DNA of 64,000 bases from Pseudooceanicola sp050897975 (GTDB lineage: Bacteria; Pseudomonadota; Alphaproteobacteria; Rhodobacterales; Rhodobacteraceae), in contig NZ_JBPAXY010000006.1 in assembly GCF_050897975.1 (NCBI RefSeq), forward strand, positions 186,001 to 250,000, in the 5' to 3' direction. Positions 43,196-51,634 of this stretch are shown piece by piece; the first letter of the stretch is position 1, and each line of letters begins with the position of its first letter. The notes below the pieces were generated by a model, which saw only the letters and a list, made by a program, of their open reading frames with translations, did no database searches and was not told the origin of the DNA. A program made the position numbers and the translations under genes.

Positions 43196-43654
43196 TTACA
43201 GGTGGCTCAGCTGGGCCTCTTCGCCCTCGGCCAGCTTGCGCAGCAGGCGGCGCAGCTCGGCGGTTTCGGCCGGGCCCAGACGTTCGGCCATGACATCGCC
43301 ATTGGCGCGGGCAAAGGGGGTGCCGATGCGCACCGCCTCGAACCCCGCCTCGGTCAGGTGGATCTGCCGGGTGCGGCGGTCGCCGGTGCCAGAACTGCGC
43401 GACAGCAGCCCCGCCTGTTCCAGCTGGCGCAGCGCCCGCGAGGTGGCGGTGCGGTCGATGCCGACGAACTCGGCCAGTTCCGAGGGCTGGGTCAGCCCCT
43501 CGTTCGCGACCCCCAGCAACAGGCACCAGGTGATCCGGGTCAGCCCGATCTCGCGCAGTTTCTCGTCCAGGCGGCGTTCCTGAAGGCGCGCTGTCAGCGA
43601 CAGCCAGTAGCCAAGGGAGTCATGCAGCCGGTAGGGGGGGATCTCGCTCTCCAT
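43196..43654 (-). CDS. MarR-family transcriptional regulator
   Basis: The 152-residue protein has the MarR winged-helix core: LTQPSELAEFVGIDRTATSRALRQLEQAGL with the recognition helix in the TATSRAL stretch, and the wing SSGTGDRRTRQIHLTEAG. It acts as a dimeric repressor, often of efflux or catabolic genes. The target is not obvious; it is divergent from a HAD phosphatase gene with 225 bases between. Confidence 0.92.
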   Translation of the reverse strand: MESEIPPYRLHDSLGYWLSLTARLQERRLDEKLREIGLTRITWCLLLGVANEGLTQPSELAEFVGIDRTATSRALRQLEQAGLLSRSSGTGDRRTRQIHLTEAGFEAVRIGTPFARANGDVMAERLGPAETAELRRLLRKLAEGEEAQLSHL

Positions 43655-43879
43655 GGGCCCATCAGACTGAGCGGGAAGGGAAAGTCAAGCATTGCCCCGG
43701 CGGCGCCCGGGGCGCAGGGGCAGGGCGCGCAGCCAGGGCGGGTGCCGTCTGTGGGCGACAGGGGCGCAAAACCTGACCCCAGGCCCTGACTGGCCCTTGT
43801 GCCCGGGCGCCCGATGGCGCAGCTTGCGCGCCGGGATGCGGGGCCCGGTGAGCCCGGGCGCAGAAGGGAAAGACAGCGG

Positions 43880-44575
43880 ATGCTCAGAGGTTTGATCTTC
43901 GACAAGGACGGCACGCTGTTCGACTTTGCCGGCACCTGGAACAGCTGGGCGGAAGGGGTGATCGCCGATCTGGCCAGGGGCGATGCGGCCCAGGCGGCCC
44001 TGCTGGCGGGCGCGCTGCGCTTCGATCTGGCGCGCGGCGGCTTCGACCCCGACAGCCCGGTCATCGCGGGCACCAACCGCGAGGCGGCGGAACTGCTGCT
44101 GGCGCATCTGCCCGGGCGCAGCCTGACTGAGGTCGAAACCTATCTGGCCGAGGCCGCCGCGGAGGCGCCGCTGGTGCCGGCCACGCCCCTGGCGCCGCTG
44201 ATGCAGCACCTGAGCGGCGATCTGGGGCTGCACCTGGGGGTGATGACCAACGATTCGGAGTTCTCGGCCCGGCGCCAGCTGCGCGCCGCCGGGGTCGAGG
44301 GGTTCTTTCCCTTCCTGGCGGGCTTCGATTCCGGCCATGGGGCCAAGCCGGACGCGGCGCCGTTGCTGGCCTTCGCGCAGCAGACCGGTCTGCCCCCGGC
44401 CCAGGTGGGCATGGTGGGCGACAGCACCCATGATATGCTGGCGGGCCGCGCGGCGGGGATGATCTGCATCGCCGTGCTGACCGGCCTGGCCCCGGCGGAA
44501 GAGCTGGCGCCCCATGCCCATGTGGTCCTGCCCGACATCAGCCATCTGCCGGAATGGCTACACGCGAGCCGCTGA
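43880..44575 (+). CDS. HAD-family hydrolase (phosphoglycolate-phosphatase-like)
   Basis: The 231-residue enzyme has HAD motif I FDKDGTLFDF at residues 7-16, motif II in VMTNDSE, motif III with Lys in GAKPDAAP and motif IV GDSTHDMLAG, all intact. The helical cap between motifs I and II fits subfamily IA, which includes phosphoglycolate phosphatase. The substrate is uncertain. The upstream in-frame extension lacks a ribosome site. Confidence 0.88.
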   Translation: MLRGLIFDKDGTLFDFAGTWNSWAEGVIADLARGDAAQAALLAGALRFDLARGGFDPDSPVIAGTNREAAELLLAHLPGRSLTEVETYLAEAAAEAPLVPATPLAPLMQHLSGDLGLHLGVMTNDSEFSARRQLRAAGVEGFFPFLAGFDSGHGAKPDAAPLLAFAQQTGLPPAQVGMVGDSTHDMLAGRAAGMICIAVLTGLAPAEELAPHAHVVLPDISHLPEWLHASR

Positions 44576-44763
44576 CCCCGCTCTGATCGACGCCCGGAAC
44601 CGCGCCCTGCCGGGGCGGCGACTGCCCGTGTTCTGCGCAAGGCGCGGGCCGCAGGGGTGCTCTGCGCGGGTGGATGCGGCAAAAGCGACGGTCCATGTCG
44701 TTTTCCTGCGGGCAACCGGGCCCAGGCCCGCGCTTCTCTGGGACAGATCCCAGGGAGATCGCC

Positions 44764-46365
44764 ATGACCGACCGCTGCCAGAGCCCCGACACCGGCCTCG
44801 ACGCCACTTCCCCCTCTGCCCGCAAGGGCCGCCGGGGCGGGGGCCGGGCCGGATCCGCCGCCCGGCGGGGCGACCATGCGATCCAGCAAAGCCCCTGGCG
44901 TATCCCGATCAACATCGACGCCCCCACCGAACCGCTGACCGAAGAGGGCGTCGCAGCGGTCCACGCCGCCGCCATGACGGTGCTGGAAGAGATCGGCGTG
45001 GCTTTCCTGCACCCCGAGGCGCGCCGGATCCTGGCCGGGGCGGGCTGCCTGGTCGAGGGCGAGGTGGTGCGCATGGGCCGCGATTTCGTGACCGAGATGC
45101 TGGCCCTGGCGCCGCCGGAATGGACGCTGCATTCCCGCAACCCGGCCCATGACCTGCCGATCGGCGGGCGGGCGATCCTGTTTGGCAATGTCTCGTCGCC
45201 GCCGAACTATTGGGACATGGATCTGGGCCGCAAGATCCCCGGCACCCGCGCCCATTGCGCCAACCTTCTGCGGCTGACCCAGTATTTCAACTGCATCCAT
45301 TTCGCCGGTGGCTATCCGGTGGAACCGGTCGATATCCACCCCTCGATCCGCCACCTGGACGTGCTTTTCGACAAGCTGACCCTGACCGACAAGGTGCCCC
45401 ACGCCTATTCGCTGGGCGCCGAGCGGGTCGAGGACGTGATGGAGATGGTGCGCCTGGCGGGGGGCTGGGACGAAGAGACCTTCGTCTCGCGCCCGCATCT
45501 TTATACCAACATCAACTCCACCTCGCCGCTGAAGCATGACTATCCGATGCTGGACGGCTGGATGCGTATGGCGCGGCGGGGTCAGGGGCTGATCGTGTCG
45601 CCCTTCACCCTGGCGGGGGCCATGGCGCCGGTGACCATGGCGGGCGCGGTGGTGCAATCGCTGGCCGAGGGGCTGTCGGCCATTGCGCTGGCCCAGGTGA
45701 TCCGCCCCGGCGCGCCCTGTGCCTTCGGCACCTTCACCTCGAACGTCGACATGAAGTCCGGTGCGCCCGCCTTTGGCACGCCGGAATATATGCGTGCCAC
45801 CCAGATGACCGGCCAGATGTGCCGCCACTACGGGCTGCCGATGCGCGCCTCCGGCTCTTGCGCCGCCAATGTGCCCGACGGGCAGGCCATGTGGGAAACC
45901 TCGAACGCGCTGTGGTCGGCGGTGCAGTCGGGGGCCAATATCGTCTACCACGCGGCGGGCTGGCTGGAGGGCGGGTTGATCGCATCCCCGGAGAAATTCG
46001 TCATGGATTGCGAAGTGATCCAGCAGATCCAGCGCTATCTCGAACCCGAGATCTGCGCCGTGGATGAGGGATCGCTGGCGCTGGAGGCGATGCGCGAGGT
46101 GCGCCAGGACGGCCATTTCTTCGGCATTCCCCATACCCAGGAACGCTATACCACCGCCTTCTATCAGCCCTTCCTGTCGGACTGGCGCAATTTCGAGGCC
46201 TTCCAGCTGGCGGGCGAGGTCTGGACCGCCGAGCGGGCCCATGGCACCTGGAAACGCATCCTGGCCGAGTTCACCCCGCCGCCCATGCCCGACGCCAACC
46301 GCGCCGCGCTGGAAGACTTCGTGATCCGCCGCAAGGAAGAGGGCGGGGCACCGACCGATTTCTGA
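44764..46365 (+). CDS. Trimethylamine methyltransferase (MttB) family protein, non-pyrrolysine
   Basis: The 533-residue protein matches the MttB superfamily (ITGAGCLVEGEVVRMG-like N-terminal region, then the TIM barrel with SNVDMKSGAPAFGTPEY). No in-frame TAG is present, so it lacks the pyrrolysine of true trimethylamine methyltransferases. It belongs with the non-Pyl MttB-like enzymes, some of which demethylate glycine betaine or other quaternary amines with a corrinoid protein. No corrinoid protein or methyl-corrinoid:THF transferase gene is nearby. The start ATG has GGGAG upstream; the first 45 residues are basic and low complexity. Confidence 0.87.
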   Translation: MTDRCQSPDTGLDATSPSARKGRRGGGRAGSAARRGDHAIQQSPWRIPINIDAPTEPLTEEGVAAVHAAAMTVLEEIGVAFLHPEARRILAGAGCLVEGEVVRMGRDFVTEMLALAPPEWTLHSRNPAHDLPIGGRAILFGNVSSPPNYWDMDLGRKIPGTRAHCANLLRLTQYFNCIHFAGGYPVEPVDIHPSIRHLDVLFDKLTLTDKVPHAYSLGAERVEDVMEMVRLAGGWDEETFVSRPHLYTNINSTSPLKHDYPMLDGWMRMARRGQGLIVSPFTLAGAMAPVTMAGAVVQSLAEGLSAIALAQVIRPGAPCAFGTFTSNVDMKSGAPAFGTPEYMRATQMTGQMCRHYGLPMRASGSCAANVPDGQAMWETSNALWSAVQSGANIVYHAAGWLEGGLIASPEKFVMDCEVIQQIQRYLEPEICAVDEGSLALEAMREVRQDGHFFGIPHTQERYTTAFYQPFLSDWRNFEAFQLAGEVWTAERAHGTWKRILAEFTPPPMPDANRAALEDFVIRRKEEGGAPTDF

Positions 46366-46416
46366 GGCCCCGTGATGTCGAGGGCCGCAGGTCGGGCGCA
46401 GGGCGCCCGAAAGTCG

Positions 46417-46941
46417 TCAGGCGTCGGGCAGGATGAATCCCTCGACCGGATAGACCGATCCGAAGGCGCCGGGCACCGTTTCCACCCGCACCCGCGACCA
46501 GTCGTTCGCCTCGGAGACGTCGATGACGGCCATGCCCAGCGAGACCTCGTTGCGGTGCCAGTTGGCATGGTCGATCAGCAGCCGCCGCTCGTCTTCCTGG
46601 GCCGAGACCACGGCCACATGGCCAAGCGGCATCGAGGGCGTGGCGCGGAACACCATCACCGCGCCGATCTCGGGCGCCTGGCTGACCGGATAGCTGTCCT
46701 GGGCCTGGCCCCACCAGGTGCGCGCATTGCCGCGGATCTCGATGCCCGAGAGGTTGCGCGCGAAGGGCACGCACCAGACGCGGGCGCCCCGGCTTTTCAG
46801 GGCGTCGACCTCTTCCATGGCGAAGGACAGGCGTTGCGGGGCGATCCCCGGGATGTCTTCCGTCTGCGGCATCTGGGTACAGGCGGTGGTGGCCAGCAGG
46901 CCAACGAGCGCCACAAGGCGGCGCGGTGTCGTCAAGCGCAA
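46417..46941 (-). CDS. CHAP-domain lipoprotein or secreted peptidoglycan amidase/peptidase
   Basis: The 174-residue protein has a signal sequence ending TTAC at residue 21, a weak lipobox, so it may be lipid-anchored. The CHAP domain shows Cys57 in ARVWCVPFAR, the GNARTWW segment, His in LGHVAVV near residue 107 and an HANW motif. CHAP enzymes cleave peptide cross-links or the stem amide in peptidoglycan. It lies downstream of the NYN-domain gene with 262 bases between. Confidence 0.87.
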   Translation of the reverse strand: MRLTTPRRLVALVGLLATTACTQMPQTEDIPGIAPQRLSFAMEEVDALKSRGARVWCVPFARNLSGIEIRGNARTWWGQAQDSYPVSQAPEIGAVMVFRATPSMPLGHVAVVSAQEDERRLLIDHANWHRNEVSLGMAVIDVSEANDWSRVRVETVPGAFGSVYPVEGFILPDA

Positions 46942-47203
46942 GATATGCCCCCGAATTGGTCCTTGGTCTTAGAGCCCGGCCGGGTGACCGGCGGGTCAGG
47001 GGCTTCTGCGTCAGGGGCGGGGGAAGGCCAAGGGGGGCGGGGGCAGGCAGGCAGAAACCTGCGCAGCGGCGGGACCCGATCGGCGGAGATACGCGTTCGC
47101 GCGCGCGAGATGCAACGCGGGCGGAACGGGGGGTGTTCGCCCGCAACCGGGGCGGGTGGCGGGCGGAGCTGATCGGTCCCTGGGGCCGGGGGCAGACGGG
47201 GCG

Positions 47204-47989
47204 TCAGTCCAGCCGCCGCACCTCGACCTGATTGCCTTCGCCACGCCGGGTCTCGAACAGCGGCAGGGACTTCACCAGGTCGCTCAGCTTGCGTTTGCCA
47301 TAGCTGCGGGTGTCGAAATCGGGCTTGGCGGCGGTGATGTACTGGCCGATCTGGCCCAGCAGATACCAGTCGTCATCCTGGTTGATCGCATCCATGGCGC
47401 GGATGATCAGCTTGGTCGGATCCTCGGTCTCGGCGGGGGCCTCCGAGGCGCTGGCGGGGGTCTGGGCCTCTTTTGCGTCGTCCTTGGCGGGGGCACTGCG
47501 CGCGCCGCGCTCTTTCTTCGCCGGATCGCCTTTGCCCGTGTCGGGCAACAGGTTCTCGACATAGATAAACCGCTTGCAGGCCTTGACGAAGGCGGCGGGG
47601 GTCTTGCGCATCCCCATGCCGAAGACGTCCAGACCCTGTTCGCGGATGCGGCTGGCCAGGCGGGTGAAATCGCTGTCGGACGAGATCAGCACGAAGCCGT
47701 CGAACCGACCCGAATGCAGGATGTCCATGGCGTCGATCACCAGGCTGATGTCGCTGGCGTTCTTGCCGGTGGTATTGGCGAATTGCTGGTAGGGGACGAT
47801 GGCCAGGTTGGCGATCTTGTCCTTGGTCCAGCCCTGGGGGCCGCCGCCCGAGAAATCGCCGTAGATGCGGCGGATGCTGGCCTCGCCCAGGGTGGTGATC
47901 TCCTCGAACATCGCCTCGGCGAACTTGGCCGAGATATTGTCCGCGTCGATCAGGACCGCCAGAAGCGGCGGTTTGGTATCGGTGGGCAT
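47204..47989 (-). CDS. NYN-domain RNase-like protein with C-terminal OST-HTH/LOTUS domain
   Basis: The 261-residue protein has an N-terminal NYN (PIN-like, LabA/DUF88) domain with acidic residues placed as in metal-dependent nucleases: VLIDADNIS, DISLVIDAMD and LISSDSDFTRLA. A charged low-complexity linker (about 153-190) joins it to an OST-HTH/LOTUS-like winged domain (about 190-261), typically an RNA-binding module. It is likely a cytoplasmic RNA nuclease or RNA-regulating protein. It is divergent from the H-NOX gene with 138-144 bases between. Confidence 0.88.
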   Translation of the reverse strand: MPTDTKPPLLAVLIDADNISAKFAEAMFEEITTLGEASIRRIYGDFSGGGPQGWTKDKIANLAIVPYQQFANTTGKNASDISLVIDAMDILHSGRFDGFVLISSDSDFTRLASRIREQGLDVFGMGMRKTPAAFVKACKRFIYVENLLPDTGKGDPAKKERGARSAPAKDDAKEAQTPASASEAPAETEDPTKLIIRAMDAINQDDDWYLLGQIGQYITAAKPDFDTRSYGKRKLSDLVKSLPLFETRRGEGNQVEVRRLD

Positions 47990-48133
47990 GAAAACCTCAT
48001 TATTCAGTCCCCCCGACCCTAGGCCCTTCGCCGCCCGAGGGCCAGCGCTTCGGCGCCCGCGCCCCGGGGCGGCGTTGACCCGTTCTTAAACCTCGCGCCC
48101 CATTCTGGCGGTGCAAAGGATGGCGGGGTGCGG

Positions 48134-48721
48134 ATGCACGGATTGATCAACAGGTCGCTGCAATGCTTCCTACGCGACACCTACGGGGCCGCGCTGTGGC
48201 AGGACGTGGTCGCCGCCGCCGATCTGCCCGTGGCCGAGTTCGAGGCGATGCTGAGCTATGAGGACGCGCTGACCTTCCGCGTGCTGGAGGCGGCGGGCGA
48301 GCGCCTGAACAAGTCCCGCGCCACCCTGCTGGAGGATCTGGGGACCTATCTGGTGTCCCATCCCCATAACGAGGGGCTGCGCCGTCTGCTGCGCTTTGCG
48401 GGCGTGGGCTATGAGGATTTTCTGCATTCCCTGGACGAACTGCCCGACCGGGCGCGGCTGGCGGTCTCGGACCTGGCCCTGCCCGAGATGGAGCTGCGGC
48501 AGCTGACCGCGACCCGGTTCCAGATCACCTGCACCGCGCATCCGCCGGGTTTCGGCCATGTGTTGGTGGGCATCCTGCGGGCCATGGCGGATGACTATGG
48601 CGCGTTGGTGATGCTGGAGCACGGCGGCTGCCGGGCGGGGGGCGAAACGGTCGAGGTGACGCTGATCGAGGCGGCCTTTTCCGAGGGGCGGGCCTTTGAT
48701 CTGGGGGCGCGCACCGGATGA
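48134..48721 (+). CDS. H-NOX-family protein lacking heme-binding residues
   Basis: The 195-residue protein has the H-NOX start MHGLINRSLQ and overall fold length. The proximal heme histidine, normally in the L..LH motif, is Pro104 (LDELPDR), and the YxSxR heme-propionate motif reads CxAxP (C133, A135, P137). The 29-residue spacing between the two sites fits active family members, so the alignment is secure and the substitutions look real. Heme binding is therefore unlikely. A GTG two codons upstream has better ribosome-site spacing (AAGGA); ATG was kept because it matches the family N terminus. The stop overlaps the start of an HNOBA-GGDEF gene. Confidence 0.85.
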   Translation: MHGLINRSLQCFLRDTYGAALWQDVVAAADLPVAEFEAMLSYEDALTFRVLEAAGERLNKSRATLLEDLGTYLVSHPHNEGLRRLLRFAGVGYEDFLHSLDELPDRARLAVSDLALPEMELRQLTATRFQITCTAHPPGFGHVLVGILRAMADDYGALVMLEHGGCRAGGETVEVTLIEAAFSEGRAFDLGARTG

Positions 48722-49863
48722 GCGGGCCCGAGATGATCCCCGCGCCGGGATCCGGGGGACCCTCCCTGGCCCTGGCGGCGCCACCGCTGCCGCCCATGCC
48801 GATGGCGGCGCTGGACATTCTGGCGCCGATGCATCTGGTGCTGGACCCCACGGGCCATGTGATCCACGCCGGGCCCACGATGCAGAAACTGCGCCCCGAC
48901 GCGCCGCTGGTCGGCCAGCGCTTTCTTGAACTGTTCGAACTGTCGCGCCCGCGCGCGGTGGACAGCATGGCGGCGCTCTTGGCCTCGGCGGGGCTGAAGC
49001 TGCACCTGAGGCTGCGCGACGCGCCGCGCACCGCGTTGAAGGCGGTGCTGGCGCCGCTGTTGCCCGATGCGGCGGGGCGGGCGGGGGCCGTGGTCACTTT
49101 TTCTTTCGGGATCTCGATCCTGGATGGGATCCAGACCTACCGGCTGCATTCCGGCGATTTCGCCCCCACCGACCTGACCATCGAGATGCTGTACCTGATC
49201 GAGGCCAAGACCCTGGCGATGGAGGCCTCGCGCACCCTGAACCAGCGCCTGCAAGGGGCCAAGATCGCGGCCGAGGAACAGGCCTTCACTGATACGCTGA
49301 CCGGGCTGAAGAACCGCCGCGCCATGGATCACGTCCTGGCCCGGCTGATCCGCACGGGCCAGGATTTCGCCCTGATGCATCTGGATCTGGACTGGTTCAA
49401 GCAGGTCAACGACAGCTACGGCCATGCGGCGGGCGACCATGTGTTGCAGCATGTGGCGCGGCTGATGATCGACGAGACCCGGGCGGGTGATACCGTGGCG
49501 CGGATTGGAGGGGATGAGTTCGTGTTGCTGTTTCACAACCTGACCAAGCGGTCGCGGATCGAAGAGATCGCGGCGCGGCTGATCGCCCGGCTGGAACAGC
49601 CGGTGCCCTTCGGCGCCGCCCGTTGCCGGATCTCCTGTTCCATGGGCACCACCCTGTCCACCTTCTACGACGCGCCGCAGCCGGAACAGATGCTGGCAGA
49701 TGCCGACGCCGCCCTTTACGCCAGTAAACACTCGGGGCGCGGGCGGCATGGGTTCTTTGTCCCGCCCGATGCCCCCCCGTCCGCCATCGCGCCGGATCCC
49801 GCCCCACCCCCGCCCGTCCAGGAGACGCGGGGCGCGCGGGCGCCGCGTCGCCCCGCCGACTAG
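48718..49863 (+). CDS. HNOBA-GGDEF diguanylate cyclase paired with H-NOX
   Basis: The 381-residue cytoplasmic protein has an HNOBA (H-NOX-associated, PAS-like) domain at about 30-165, including FSFGISILDGI and DFAPTDLTIEMLYLIEAK. A signalling helix follows (about 165-195), then a GGDEF domain with an intact GGDEF motif and RAGD as the RxxD inhibitory site. The Pro-rich tail is unstructured. Partner H-NOX proteins normally regulate such cyclases in response to NO. Start/stop overlap (ATGA) with the H-NOX gene shows coupling; here the partner is probably heme-free. Confidence 0.9.
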   Translation: MSGPEMIPAPGSGGPSLALAAPPLPPMPMAALDILAPMHLVLDPTGHVIHAGPTMQKLRPDAPLVGQRFLELFELSRPRAVDSMAALLASAGLKLHLRLRDAPRTALKAVLAPLLPDAAGRAGAVVTFSFGISILDGIQTYRLHSGDFAPTDLTIEMLYLIEAKTLAMEASRTLNQRLQGAKIAAEEQAFTDTLTGLKNRRAMDHVLARLIRTGQDFALMHLDLDWFKQVNDSYGHAAGDHVLQHVARLMIDETRAGDTVARIGGDEFVLLFHNLTKRSRIEEIAARLIARLEQPVPFGAARCRISCSMGTTLSTFYDAPQPEQMLADADAALYASKHSGRGRHGFFVPPDAPPSAIAPDPAPPPPVQETRGARAPRRPAD

Positions 49864-50045
49864 GGCCGATCTGCCGCAAAACGGGGCGCTTGCGCCCCAC
49901 GGCGGCCCCCGGTCAGTGCAGATCGCGTCGCATATCTAGTTGTGTGAAAACGCCTCTACCCAATCCCAGGGGGACCCCCTATAGTACCTGTGGATAAGAT
50001 GAAAGCGCGCCCATATCTCGCGGCGCGAGAGGGGAGCAAGGTCCG
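49864..50045 (+). promoter_or_regulatory. Upstream region of nrdR-ribD with DnaA-box match
   Basis: This 182-base gap carries the promoter of nrdR-ribD. A perfect DnaA-box 9-mer (TTATCCACA, minus strand) lies at 49989-49997. AT-rich stretches at 49932-49945 (ATATCTAGTTGTGT) and 49980-49993 (TATAGTACCTGTGG) could be degenerate NrdR boxes, but the match is weak. Confidence 0.4.
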
Positions 50046-50516
50046 ATGCGCTGTCCGTTTTGCGGCAATGTCGATACCCAGGTGAAAGATTCCCGCCCGG
50101 CGGAAGACCATGCTGCGATCCGTCGCCGCCGCCTTTGCCCGGCCTGTGGCGGGCGGTTCACCACCTATGAACGCGTGCAGCTGCGCGACCTGGTGGTGAT
50201 CAAGTCCAATGGCCGCCGCGAGGATTTCGATCGCGACAAGCTGGAACGCTCGATCCGCATCTCGATGCAGAAACGTCCCGTCGAGCAGGAACGCATCGAC
50301 CAGATGATTTCCGGCATCGTGCGGCGCCTGGAAAGCATGGGCGAGACCGATATCCCGTCCAAGGTCATAGGCGAGATCGTGATGGAGGCCCTGGCCCGGA
50401 TCGACACCGTGGCCTACGTGCGTTTTGCAAGCGTTTACAAGAACTTCCAGGCCGCGGACGATTTTGATAAATTCGTCAGCGAACTGCGCCCGAACCTGCC
50501 CAAAGACGGGGAATGA
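50046..50516 (+). CDS. nrdR: Transcriptional repressor NrdR
   Basis: The 156-residue protein has an N-terminal zinc ribbon (CPFC...CPAC, residues 3-34) and an ATP-cone domain (VVIKSNGRREDFDRDKLE, from about residue 50). It senses ATP/dATP and represses ribonucleotide reductase genes. Length and motifs are standard. Its stop overlaps the ribD start by four bases (ATGA), the common nrdR-rib order in proteobacteria. Confidence 0.97.
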   Translation: MRCPFCGNVDTQVKDSRPAEDHAAIRRRRLCPACGGRFTTYERVQLRDLVVIKSNGRREDFDRDKLERSIRISMQKRPVEQERIDQMISGIVRRLESMGETDIPSKVIGEIVMEALARIDTVAYVRFASVYKNFQAADDFDKFVSELRPNLPKDGE

Positions 50517-51634
50517 CCCGCGCGACCGAGGACGCCCGCTATCTGGCGCTGGCCCTGTCGCTGGGGCGGCGCGGGCAGGGCCGGACCTGGCCCAACCCGG
50601 CCGTGGGCTGTGTTATCGTCAAGGACGGCCGCATCCTGGGGCGCGGCTGGACCCAGCCGGGCGGGCGGCCCCATGCGGAACGCGTGGCGCTGGATCAGGC
50701 GGGCGCGGGCGCGCGCGGCGCCACCGCCTATGTCTCGCTGGAACCCTGTGCCCATCATGGCCGCACGCCCCCCTGTGCCGAGGCGCTGATTGCCGCCGGG
50801 ATCGCCCGGGTGGTGGCGCCGATCGAGGATATCGACCCCAATGTCGACGGTCGCGGTTTTGCCCTGCTGCGCGAGGCGGGGGTCGAGGTTTCCACCGGGT
50901 TGATGGCGGCCCAGGCCCTGGCCGATCACGCCGGGTTCTTCCTGAACCGGGCCCAGGGGCGGCCGCTGGTGACGCTGAAGATGGCGTTGACCCTGGACGG
51001 GCGCATTGCCACGGCGACCGGCGAAAGCCAGTGGATCACCGGCCCCGTCGCCCGGCGCGAGGTCCATGCGCTGCGCGCCCGCCATGACGCGGTCATGGTC
51101 GGCGCGGGCACGGCGCGGATCGACGATCCCACCCTGACCGTGCGCGATCTGGGCGTCGCGCATCAGCCGGTGCGCGTGGTAGTGTCGCGCCGTCTGGACC
51201 TGCCCCTGATGGGCAATCTGGCGCGCACCGCACGGGATGTGCCGGTCTGGATCTGCCACGGTCGTGACGCCGATCCGGCCCTGGTCGAGGCCTGGACCGG
51301 CCTTGGCGCACGGCTTTTCTCCTGCGATCTGGCGGGGCGGCAGCTGGATATTTCCTCGGTCCTGCAAGAGCTTGGGCAGGCGGGGCTGACGCGGGTCTTC
51401 TGCGAGGGGGGCGGCGCGCTGGCCGCGACCCTGCTGGGCGCCGACCTGGTGGACGAGCTGATCGTGATGTCCGCCGGGATTCTTCTGGGGGCCGAGGGGC
51501 GCCCAGGCATCGGCGCGCTTGGCCTGGACCGGCTGGCCGAGGCGCCGCGCCTCAGCCTGGCTGAGATGCGCGCCCTGGGGCCTGATGTTCTGACCCGCTG
51601 GGTGCGCCCGACCTCGGACGGATCGGCGCCCTAG
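50513..51634 (+). CDS. ribD: Riboflavin biosynthesis protein RibD (deaminase/reductase)
   Basis: The 373-residue bifunctional enzyme catalyses the deamination and reduction steps that follow GTP ring opening. The deaminase zinc site is visible as HAERVAL and EPCAHHGRTPPC near residues 55-95. The C-terminal reductase domain starts near 145 (RPLVTLKMALTLDGRIAT). It is translationally coupled to nrdR. Its TAG stop overlaps the stop of the convergent kpsC gene in the tetramer CTAG. Confidence 0.96.
   Translation: MTRATEDARYLALALSLGRRGQGRTWPNPAVGCVIVKDGRILGRGWTQPGGRPHAERVALDQAGAGARGATAYVSLEPCAHHGRTPPCAEALIAAGIARVVAPIEDIDPNVDGRGFALLREAGVEVSTGLMAAQALADHAGFFLNRAQGRPLVTLKMALTLDGRIATATGESQWITGPVARREVHALRARHDAVMVGAGTARIDDPTLTVRDLGVAHQPVRVVVSRRLDLPLMGNLARTARDVPVWICHGRDADPALVEAWTGLGARLFSCDLAGRQLDISSVLQELGQAGLTRVFCEGGGALAATLLGADLVDELIVMSAGILLGAEGRPGIGALGLDRLAEAPRLSLAEMRALGPDVLTRWVRPTSDGSAP

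Noticed and set aside
49932..49993. Two NrdR boxes upstream of nrdR
   Set aside because: The two AT-rich stretches match each other only partly and neither is a good palindrome; left as a remark only.
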